From assembly GCA_964620645.1 (NCBI GenBank), contig CAZUHU010000095.1, forward strand, positions 1 through 14,409: DNA of 14,409 bases, in the 5' to 3' direction. Shown here in pieces: positions 8,493 to 14,409 of this stretch. The DNA is from Bog-950 sp964620645. GTDB taxonomy: Bacteria; Bacteroidota; Bacteroidia; Chitinophagales; LD1. The notes beneath the pieces were generated by a model, which saw only the letters and a list, made by a program, of their open reading frames with translations, was not told the DNA's origin and did no database searches. Made by a program: the position numbers and the translations under genes. The number at the start of each line of letters is the position of its first letter. The stretch's first letter is position 1.

Positions 8493-11144
8493 ATGTTGAG
8501 GAAAGTACTGATAGGTATAGTTGTTTTTGTATTGCTTTTGGTTGGCGCCATAGTAGCCGTTCCTTTTCTATTTAAGGATAAGATAAATGCCCGCATTAAG
8601 GCGGAGGTAAACAAGCGGCTAAATGCCCGGGTAGATTATGGCGATTACAGCCTAAGCTTGATCAAGCATTTCCCGAATTTTACGCTGGCTCTTGACGACC
8701 TCTCTGTTACAGGACTGGACAAATTTAAAGGCGATACGCTGGTTTATATAGAGAACACCTCTTTAACGGTAGATTTAATGAGCGTGCTGAAAGGAGAGAA
8801 ATACAAATTAGTGGGTCTTTTTTTAACCCGGCCCAATGTACATGCTATTGTAGATTATGATGGCAAAGCCAATTGGGACATAACCAAGCCCGGCGGAGAG
8901 TCAACCTCAGAAAGCAGCCAGTTTGCGCTGGAGGTTAAGAAGGTAAAAATTGAGGACGGCGATGTTATTTATGAAGACCGCAAAGGTGGCTCTTACGCCA
9001 ATGTGCACGATTTGGACTTTGAAGGCAGTGGTGACGTAACCCAGGATTTATATGACTTTGCTACCAAAACCTCTATTACTGAGTTATCCTATAAAAGCGG
9101 GCTTATATCTTATTTAAGCAAAGCAAAACTTGAGGCCGACGTTAAACTTGCTATTGATAACAAGAACAGCAAATACACATTTAAGGATAATACCATCAGC
9201 CTTAATGAACTTGGCTTGCAGTTTGATGGTTTTATACAAACCCTTAAAGATGATATAAACCTGGATGTAAACTTTAAAACAAAAAAGGCAGAGTTTAAGA
9301 GTATACTTTCCTTAATACCGGGTGCTTATAAAAAGGACTTTGACCAGGTAAAAACTGCCGGTACATTGACGCTGCAGGGCTTGGTTAAGGGCACATATAA
9401 TGATAAAACTTACCCTGCCTTTAACCTGGATTGGACCATTAATAATGGCATGTTTCAGTATCCTTCTTTACCTGTTGCGGTTAAAAATATTGCCATTGTA
9501 TCTAAAGTTACGAAACCGCAGGGCAGTTTAGATCTAACCGTTATTGACATCAGCAAGCTGCATTTAGATGCCGGCACAGATCCTATTGATGGAAAGATAA
9601 ACGTAAAAACGCCGGTAAGTAATCCTAACGTAATTGCCGATATAAAAGGCAAGCTTAACCTGGCTAATGTGCCAAAGTTTTACCCTATGGAAGGGGTGAA
9701 AACCATAACCGGGTTGCTCGACTTTGACGTGAAGTTTAAAGGTAAAAAGAGTGATGTTGATGCTAATAACTACGAGGCTATTAATGCTTCGGGTAACATA
9801 AAAGTGAACAACCTTGTTTACGATAGTAAGGATGTGCCTATGCCTGTAAGGGTTAATGTGTTGCAGTTGGCCTTAACGCCGCAGCATGTAAACCTGGAAA
9901 ATTTAGTAGCCGTGATCGGCAAAAGCGACTTCTCCGCTAACGGAACGCTTGACAATTTTATGTCCTATGTTTTTGGACAGGGAGATTTGGTTGGTGTAAT
10001 GAATCTGCGTTCCGGCACTTTTGATGCTAACCAGTGGCTGGCGAAAGATGAAAAGAAAACTACCGGCGCACCTGCTAAAGCAGATACCGCCAAAGCAGAG
10101 TTTTTTAAAGTGCCTGCGCATATTGACTTTACTGCAAACTCAGAGTTCGGTAAGATACTGTATGATAAGATTGTATTGCAGAACGTAAAGGGGCAAGTAG
10201 TGGTGCGCGACGAAGCTATTTACCTTAATAATCTTTTTGCCAACTTACTGGGCGGTAACGCCACCATTTCGGCAAAGTATAATACTAAAGGGCTTAGTCA
10301 TCCTGACGTAACATTTACTTACGACATCAACAACTTTGATATACAGCAAACCTACAATGCGGTAGAGCTTAGCAGCAAAATGGCCCCTGTAATTAAACAC
10401 CTGCAGGGTAACTTTTCTTCTGATATGAAGGGAGCGGGCAAACTGAATCCTGATATGAGTGTGGACTATCAATCGTTAACCGGCGAGGGCAAGGTGGAAA
10501 TACCCGAGGTGCGTGTTGTGGGCTTGCCGGTATTAACCAAAATTGCTGAGGTTTCTAAAATACCTGCACTGCAAAACCTGCAGATTAAAGATGGCTGGAC
10601 AGTATTGAAATTTAAAGACGGTAAGGTGAACGTAGACCCTACTGATTTAAAATTCGGCAATGGATATAACATCAATTTTAAAGGGGCAAACGGATTTGAT
10701 CAATCCATAGACTATGATGTACGCCTTGATGTGCCCAGCAAGGAGTTGGGGCCTGCTACCTCTTTAGCGCAGAACATGCTGGCTAAAGTGCCCGGGCTTA
10801 ATGGTGCAATGCCCGATATGGTTGGCTTTTTGTTTAAAGTAACCGGACAGGCAAATAAACCAACTGTAAAGCTTAACAAGGTGCTTGCAGGTGGTAGTTC
10901 GGTAAAAGATTTAGTAACAGATACTGTTGACGATTTAAAAAAGAAAGCAGAGGAAGAGGCTAAGAAAAAAGCAGACGAACTGAAGCAGAAAGCCCAGGAA
11001 GAATTGGAAAAACAGAAGCAAGCCGCTAAGGATGCTGCCGAAAAAGCGAAGAAACAGGCTGAAGAAGAAGCCCGCAAAAAAGCGGATGAATTAAAAAAGA
11101 AGGCAGAAGAGGAATTAAAGAATAAATTTAAGTGGCCTAAGTAG
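8493..11144 (+). CDS. AsmA-like envelope protein with charged C-terminal coiled-coil tail
   Basis: An 883-residue protein. Residues about 4-26 form a single N-terminal membrane anchor (KVLIGIVVFVLLLVGAIVAVPFLF). The AsmA N-terminal signature follows: KINARIKAEVNKRLNARVDYGDYSLSL (20-residue core from KINARI), then HFPNFTLALDDLSV and GDTLVYIENTSLTVDLMSVLKG. The middle is a long series of short beta strands like the repeating beta-groove of AsmA/TamB/YhdP proteins. The C-terminal AsmA region includes VDPTDLKFGNGYNINFKGANG and KVTGQANKPTVKLNKV. Residues about 806-883 are a Lys/Glu/Ala-rich helix containing a 26-residue duplication and ending FKWPK. Family members are anchored in the inner membrane and help move or organise envelope lipids, so a periplasmic role is inferred. 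The stop lies 19 bp before the cdd ATG, suggesting an operon. The large size is normal for the family. Confidence 0.88.
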   Translation: MLRKVLIGIVVFVLLLVGAIVAVPFLFKDKINARIKAEVNKRLNARVDYGDYSLSLIKHFPNFTLALDDLSVTGLDKFKGDTLVYIENTSLTVDLMSVLKGEKYKLVGLFLTRPNVHAIVDYDGKANWDITKPGGESTSESSQFALEVKKVKIEDGDVIYEDRKGGSYANVHDLDFEGSGDVTQDLYDFATKTSITELSYKSGLISYLSKAKLEADVKLAIDNKNSKYTFKDNTISLNELGLQFDGFIQTLKDDINLDVNFKTKKAEFKSILSLIPGAYKKDFDQVKTAGTLTLQGLVKGTYNDKTYPAFNLDWTINNGMFQYPSLPVAVKNIAIVSKVTKPQGSLDLTVIDISKLHLDAGTDPIDGKINVKTPVSNPNVIADIKGKLNLANVPKFYPMEGVKTITGLLDFDVKFKGKKSDVDANNYEAINASGNIKVNNLVYDSKDVPMPVRVNVLQLALTPQHVNLENLVAVIGKSDFSANGTLDNFMSYVFGQGDLVGVMNLRSGTFDANQWLAKDEKKTTGAPAKADTAKAEFFKVPAHIDFTANSEFGKILYDKIVLQNVKGQVVVRDEAIYLNNLFANLLGGNATISAKYNTKGLSHPDVTFTYDINNFDIQQTYNAVELSSKMAPVIKHLQGNFSSDMKGAGKLNPDMSVDYQSLTGEGKVEIPEVRVVGLPVLTKIAEVSKIPALQNLQIKDGWTVLKFKDGKVNVDPTDLKFGNGYNINFKGANGFDQSIDYDVRLDVPSKELGPATSLAQNMLAKVPGLNGAMPDMVGFLFKVTGQANKPTVKLNKVLAGGSSVKDLVTDTVDDLKKKAEEEAKKKADELKQKAQEELEKQKQAAKDAAEKAKKQAEEEARKKADELKKKAEEELKNKFKWPK
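10938..11126 (+). repeat. Internal duplication in the AsmA-like coiled-coil tail
   Basis: Two 26-codon segments (10938-11015 and 11049-11126, offset 111 bp) encode nearly the same peptide. The first opens KKKAEEEAKKKADELKQKAQ and the second KKQAEEEARKKADELKKKAE. Eleven residues separate them. Many codons differ only at the third base, so the similarity is kept at protein level and is not a recent DNA slippage product. Confidence 0.8.
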
Positions 11145-11163
11145 GGTGCCGCAAATTTTGCCG

Positions 11164-11646
11164 ATGACAGAAAAGGAAATAAAGTTCAGTTTACGGGTTT
11201 TTGATGCCACCACGGAGTTAAGCCCGGAAGATAATATGCTAATGGCGCAGGCTAAAAGTGCCCTTGATAATGCTTATGCACCGTATTCTAAGTTTAGGGT
11301 TGGCGCTGCCCTTCTGTTAGCCAATGGTGAGGTAGTTACCGGCACCAATCAGGAGAATGCCTCATACCCGGTGGGTATTTGTGCCGAGGGTACTGCCCTA
11401 GGAACGGCTTCTTCTTTATATCCAAACGTAGCTATCAAAAAAATTGCAATCACGGTTAAAAGCGAAACGCATGTAGTTGATCATCCTGTGGCGCCTTGCG
11501 GCATTTGCCGCCAACGTTTGTTGGAGTATGAAAACCGCTACAACCAACCCATTGAGATAATAATAATGGGCCAGGAGGGTAAGGTTTACGGTATAAATAC
11601 CGTTAAAGATATTCTGCCCTTATATTTCTCTAAATCGGACCTATAG
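11164..11646 (+). CDS. cdd: Cytidine deaminase
   Basis: A 160-residue zinc enzyme that deaminates cytidine and deoxycytidine to uridine and deoxyuridine in pyrimidine salvage. The ATG at 11164 is preferred; an in-frame GTG at 11146 would add six residues (MPQILP) almost abutting the upstream stop. Motifs are AYAPYSKFRVGAALL (38-51), NQENASYP (62-69), CAEG (73-76) and PCGICRQRLLEY (111-122). Cys73, Cys112 and Cys115 are the expected zinc ligands and Glu75 the catalytic proton shuttle, as in the homotetrameric class. The Arg that usually follows CAE (Arg56 in the B. subtilis enzyme) is Gly76 here, which is unusual. The N-terminal extension before AYAPYS is, as I recall, common in Bacteroidota. 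It lies 19 bp after the AsmA-like gene and 51 bp before the DUF1003 gene. Confidence 0.94.
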   Translation: MTEKEIKFSLRVFDATTELSPEDNMLMAQAKSALDNAYAPYSKFRVGAALLLANGEVVTGTNQENASYPVGICAEGTALGTASSLYPNVAIKKIAITVKSETHVVDHPVAPCGICRQRLLEYENRYNQPIEIIIMGQEGKVYGINTVKDILPLYFSKSDL

Positions 11647-11662
11647 ATTTTGAAGGCCAAGG

Positions 11663-11697
11663 GGCTTACTGTAATTTGCACGCACAGATTGTAAGCC
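11663..11697 (+). promoter_or_regulatory. Inverted repeat in the cdd-DUF1003 gap, possible promoter overlap
   Basis: GGCTTAC (11663-11669) and GTAAGCC (11691-11697) are perfect reverse complements around a 21-base loop. The second arm ends right at the ATG at 11698. Overlapping it is a weak promoter-like pair, TTTG at 11649-11652 and TAATTTG at 11672-11678, which is one base short of TAnnTTTG. A 7-bp stem with a long loop is weak, so structure or regulation is only possible. Confidence 0.25.
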
Positions 11698-12225
11698 ATG
11701 AAAAAATCTAAACATCAAAAGTTAAGAGACTTTATTGCCAGTAACCAAAAGGATATTGACTTAATAAGCGATTTCTTTTCGGAGAATATTAATGATGATG
11801 ACCTGCTTACCGAAATACTAAAGGAGGGAGAGGACGCAGAACTTACTTTCGGCCAACGGGTGGCTGATAAAGTGGCCTCCTTTGGCGGAAGCTGGACGTT
11901 CATCATCATTTTTGGTGTTATCCTGATTACATGGATTTGTATAAATACGTTTATACTGGTTTCGCATCCGTTTGACCCTTACCCCTTTATCCTGTTAAAC
12001 CTCATTTTATCCTGTATTGCAGCCTTGCAGGCGCCTGTTATTATGATGAGCCAAAACCGGCAGGAGCAAAAGGACCGTCAGCGCGCCGAGCATGATTATC
12101 TGATAAACCTTAAGGCCGAGATGGAAATCCGCAATTTGCAAATCAACATGAAGAACCTGTTTGAAATACAGAAAAAGCAAATGGACAAGTTGGAGGAAAT
12201 ACGCCTTTCCTACATCAAAAAGTAG
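11698..12225 (+). CDS. DUF1003 family inner-membrane protein
   Basis: A 175-residue protein of uncharacterised function, recognised as DUF1003 from the run ADKVASFGGSWTFIIIF followed by FDPYPFILLNLILSCIAALQ, APVIMMSQNRQEQKDRQRAE and HDYLINLKAEMEI. Two membrane segments are visible at about residues 67-88 and 97-118, joined by a short loop. The N-terminal 50 residues are acidic (FFSENINDDDLLTEILKEGE) and the C-terminal part from about 137 to 170 is a charged amphipathic helix likely to form a coiled coil. Both ends are probably cytoplasmic, since the post-membrane segment is rich in Arg and Lys. The ATG at 11698 fits the family start. It may be co-transcribed with cdd or have its own weak promoter; no clear terminator follows it. 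Confidence 0.9.
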   Translation: MKKSKHQKLRDFIASNQKDIDLISDFFSENINDDDLLTEILKEGEDAELTFGQRVADKVASFGGSWTFIIIFGVILITWICINTFILVSHPFDPYPFILLNLILSCIAALQAPVIMMSQNRQEQKDRQRAEHDYLINLKAEMEIRNLQINMKNLFEIQKKQMDKLEEIRLSYIKK

Positions 12226-12270
12226 CTGTTCGGTTTTTATGATTAGGATTTTATTTATACGACGCTTTTG

Positions 12271-12301
12271 TTGGATTTAAAGGCATAGGCGGTTATTTTT
12301 A
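12271..12301 (+). promoter_or_regulatory. Candidate promoter of the collagen-like gene
   Basis: TTG at 12271-12273 is followed, 20 bp later, by TATTTTTA at 12294-12301. This differs from the Bacteroidota -7 consensus TAnnTTTG only in the last base. The spacing is right for a -33/-7 pair and would leave a leader of about 35 bases before the ATG at 12341. The rest of 12226-12340 holds no gene and no clear terminator. Confidence 0.45.
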
Positions 12302-12340
12302 GCCCCTCATTTTTCCTCACATTAAACTACGCAAAAAAGC

Positions 12341-14409
12341 ATGAGAAAACTTCAACTCCTGGCTGCCCTACTTCTTTTGGCAGTCCTTTCAAATGCGCAG
12401 GCTCCGCAGCTTATGAATTACCAGGCGGTAGCACGCGATAATGCGGGAACGGTTATAGCCAACCAGTCAATAGGCTTACGTTTCAGCATTCTGAATAACA
12501 GCCCTACAGGTACTGCGGTATATGTAGAAACTCAAACTACTTCAACTAACTCCCTGGGTTTATTCTCAGTTCAGGTGGGTGGCGGTACCGTTGTAAGCGG
12601 TAACTTTTCTGCCATTCCATGGGGTAACGGTCAAAAATACATGAAGGTAGAAGCTGATTTCAGCGGTGGTACTAACTACACTACTTTCGGCAACTCTCAA
12701 TTGGTAAGTGTTCCATACGCTCTTTATGCCCTTAACGGCGGCGGTGGCGGTGTAACAGGCCCTACTGGTCCTCAAGGCCCTCAAGGTCTTGATGGTGCAA
12801 CCGGCCCTCAGGGCCCACAAGGTACTGCAGGTGCTCAAGGCGCTCAGGGTAATCCGGGTGCTACAGGCCCTACTGGTCCTACAGGTGCACAAGGCCCTGG
12901 TGGCGGTGCTACAGGTGCAACCGGCCCTACAGGCCCAACAGGTGCTACAGGCACAGGTGGCGGCCCAACGGGTGCTACAGGCCCAACAGGTCCACAAGGT
13001 ACTGCTGGTGCTCAGGGTTCTCAAGGCCCGGCTGGTCCTACAGGTCCACAAGGTACAGCTGGTGCACAAGGTGCTCAGGGTGTAACCGGCCCTACAGGCC
13101 CACAAGGTGCACAGGGTAACGCAGGTGCACAAGGCGCGCAGGGTATCCAGGGTCCTACAGGCCCAACAGGTGCTACCGGCGTTGGTGTAACCGGTCCTAC
13201 TGGTGTTGGCACACAAGGCCCTACTGGTCCTACAGGCCCTGCAGGTTCAGGTGGTGTTAGCGGTACATTAAACTATGTAGCCAAGTTTACACCTAACGGC
13301 ACAACCGTAGGTAACTCATTAATACAGGACAACGGCACTAACATTGGTGTTAACGGCGCTCCTAACGCTGCTGACCGCATTTTAATCACTCAAGGTACTA
13401 TGACCGGTGGTTTGCGCATCAACAAAACAACTACTACTGCCCTTAACTACAGTGCCCGTTTCAACCACACTGCAGGTACGCAGTCTAACGATGTTTACAC
13501 CAACTTAAGCGGTAACGCTTCTTTAGGTGGTTTCTCCGCTACTAACCCTGCTTTATTGTCAGTGGTTGCAGGTGGTAACTCAGTTGCAGTTGCAGGTTTA
13601 GCTCCGGCTTTAACTGACTCTGTTGTGGCTGTTCAGGGCCAGGCTGCAGTATGGCATGGTGGCTTGTTCTCTTCACTTGATACTTTCCAGTTTGGTGCAG
13701 TAGGTGTATTTGGTATTTCTCAGTCTAAAGTGCCTTACACTCCCGGTGTATTAGGTTACGGCAGCGAATACTCAGCTACATTAGATACAGCGCTTTGCGG
13801 TGTTTACGGTACTTATAACACAGCTAACTACGGTGTTGGTGTTATGGGTGTTGGTTACAATGGCGTTGAAGCAGCCGGTTCAGCCGACGTTGGTGTTTAC
13901 GGTAGCGCTGCTGACTATGCCTTCTACGGCGTGGGCGACTATGCTGTAACGGGCACTAAGAGCGCAGTTGTTCCTACCTCACAAGGTCAACAAAAACTAT
14001 ACTGTATGGAAAGCCCTGAAATCTGGTTTGAAGATTTCGGACATGCTACCTTAAAGAATGGTAAGGCTACTATTAACCTTGACGAATTGTATTTGGAAAC
14101 AGTAGTAATTGATAACAGCCATCCAATGATTGTTACTGTTACTCCTGAAGGTAACTGCAAAGGTTTATATGTTGTTCCCGGCACTACTTCATTTGAAGTT
14201 AGAGAACTGGGTAACGGCCACTCAAACCTTAACTTCAGCTACCGCATTACCTGCAAGCGTTTGAACTACCAGGACCACCGTTTTGGTGCTGACGTTGCCG
14301 GTGCTGCTACTGATACAAGAGGCAATGCTCATTATGTAGCGCCTACGCCAATTAACCATGCTGAAGCATTGGCTAAGAGCAAGGCAAACAAAATGAATGC
14401 TAAGTCAAG
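12341..14409 (+). CDS. Secreted collagen-like surface protein (partial, runs off the right edge)
   Basis: 689 codons are open from the ATG at 12341 to the window edge without a stop. Residues 1-20 are a signal peptide (MRKLQLLAALLLLAVLSNAQ). Residues about 21-131 match a domain I recall as common in Bacteroidota: APQLMNYQAVARDNAGTVIA, SLGLFSVQVGGGTVVSGNFS, WGNGQKYMKVEADF, LVSVPYALYAL. Residues 140-304 are a collagen-like Gly-X-Y region, mainly GPT, GPQ, GAT, GAQ and GTA, with four short breaks. Then LNYVAKFTPNG...NSLIQDNGTNIGVN resembles a tail-fibre-like or trimeric neck. Residues about 452-545 carry short GVYG, GVLG and GVMG repeats, suggesting a beta-helical stalk. Residues 557-650 begin ESPEIWFEDFG and run to FSYRITCKRLNY, a C-terminal domain I recall from similar proteins. 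A trimeric secreted fibre is inferred. No T9SS domain is seen before the edge, so the export route is unknown. Confidence 0.85.
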   Translation, partial: MRKLQLLAALLLLAVLSNAQAPQLMNYQAVARDNAGTVIANQSIGLRFSILNNSPTGTAVYVETQTTSTNSLGLFSVQVGGGTVVSGNFSAIPWGNGQKYMKVEADFSGGTNYTTFGNSQLVSVPYALYALNGGGGGVTGPTGPQGPQGLDGATGPQGPQGTAGAQGAQGNPGATGPTGPTGAQGPGGGATGATGPTGPTGATGTGGGPTGATGPTGPQGTAGAQGSQGPAGPTGPQGTAGAQGAQGVTGPTGPQGAQGNAGAQGAQGIQGPTGPTGATGVGVTGPTGVGTQGPTGPTGPAGSGGVSGTLNYVAKFTPNGTTVGNSLIQDNGTNIGVNGAPNAADRILITQGTMTGGLRINKTTTTALNYSARFNHTAGTQSNDVYTNLSGNASLGGFSATNPALLSVVAGGNSVAVAGLAPALTDSVVAVQGQAAVWHGGLFSSLDTFQFGAVGVFGISQSKVPYTPGVLGYGSEYSATLDTALCGVYGTYNTANYGVGVMGVGYNGVEAAGSADVGVYGSAADYAFYGVGDYAVTGTKSAVVPTSQGQQKLYCMESPEIWFEDFGHATLKNGKATINLDELYLETVVIDNSHPMIVTVTPEGNCKGLYVVPGTTSFEVRELGNGHSNLNFSYRITCKRLNYQDHRFGADVAGAATDTRGNAHYVAPTPINHAEALAKSKANKMNAKS
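12758..13252 (+). repeat. Collagen-like Gly-X-Y coding repeat with four interruptions
   Basis: Uninterrupted blocks cover residues 140-187 (16 triplets), 192-206 (5) and 211-279 (23), then short pieces to about 304. The breaks are GGAT at 188-191, GGPT at 207-210, GVGVT at 280-284 and GVGTQ at 288-292. Every glycine codon I read is GGT or GGC. The region has no Lys, Arg, Glu or Cys and only one Asp, so the helix would be stabilised by Pro and Thr rather than by salt bridges. Confidence 0.85.
12812..13081 (+). repeat. Three copies of a 39-base unit within the collagen-like region
   Basis: The peptide GPQGTAGAQG(A/S)QG is encoded at 12812-12850, 12989-13027 and 13043-13081. Copies one and three differ at 5 of 39 bases, all at third codon positions. 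Copy spacing is irregular (177 and 54 bp), so the array is dispersed inside the larger Gly-X-Y region rather than strictly tandem. Confidence 0.75.

Noticed and set aside
8360..8614. An 84-residue minus-strand frame spanning the divergent region and the start of the AsmA-like gene
   Set aside because: No recognisable motifs, it overlaps a supported gene start on the other strand and a promoter-like region, and its composition looks random.
10712..11077. Minus-strand frame rich in Ser, Ala, Phe and Cys opposite the AsmA tail
   Set aside because: It is the complement of the Lys/Glu/Ala-rich helix codons; the plus-strand gene is well supported.
12789..13085. A 98-residue plus-strand frame of repeated VLQ and ALQ words
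   Set aside because: It is the shifted frame of the collagen repeat and lies wholly inside the real gene.
12566..13216. A long minus-strand open frame opposite the collagen-like region, rich in Cys, Thr, Trp and Leu
   Set aside because: It is the reverse reading of the Gly-X-Y codon repeat, which keeps the opposite strand free of stops. The plus-strand frame has a signal peptide, known domains and continues to the window edge.
12758..13252. A possible CRISPR array or tandem DNA repeat
   Set aside because: The period follows codons, copies vary at third positions, no fixed-length spacers occur, and the reading frame is open throughout.

Overview
The window looks like chromosomal DNA of a Bacteroidota bacterium, probably from the Chitinophagales/Sphingobacteriia side of the phylum. 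The signs are two secreted proteins ending in type IX secretion (T9SS) C-terminal sorting domains, PKD and 'choice-of-anchor' surface domains, an AsmA-like protein with a charged helical tail, a collagen-like protein with a typical Bacteroidota N-terminal domain, start sites without clear Shine-Dalgarno sequences, and several matches to the Bacteroidota -7 promoter element TAnnTTTG. No lineage claim below phylum can be proven from this sequence.

Layout. At the left edge, the last 13 codons of a probable plus-strand gene are followed by a strong hairpin terminator (63-94). This separates it from a block of five minus-strand genes. In transcription order these are guaA (8299-6758), a secreted type-1 periplasmic-binding-fold protein (6724-5474), a T9SS protein with an LVIVD-type beta-propeller (5377-2993), murQ (2944-2141), and a T9SS protein with jelly-roll and PKD domains (2037-112). 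A divergent 193-bp region (8300-8492) then switches to plus-strand genes: an AsmA-like protein (8493-11144), cytidine deaminase (11164-11646), a DUF1003 membrane protein (11698-12225), and a collagen-like surface protein (12341 to the window edge). That last gene has no stop codon inside the window.

How the genes relate. guaA (GMP synthesis) and cdd (pyrimidine salvage) are nucleotide metabolism genes, and murQ recycles N-acetylmuramic acid. The remaining genes concern the envelope or cell exterior. Spacing of 19-51 bp suggests co-transcription of guaA with the binding protein, of the propeller gene with murQ, and of asmA with cdd and perhaps DUF1003. I see no mobile element, CRISPR array, tRNA, rRNA or defence system, and no clear undescribed multi-gene system. 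The features most worth a second look are the collagen-like protein, the duplicated helical tail of the AsmA-like protein, the Arg-to-Gly change beside the zinc site of the cytidine deaminase, and a possibly leaderless guaA. No gene-free gap exceeds 300 bp; the largest is the 193-bp divergent region.
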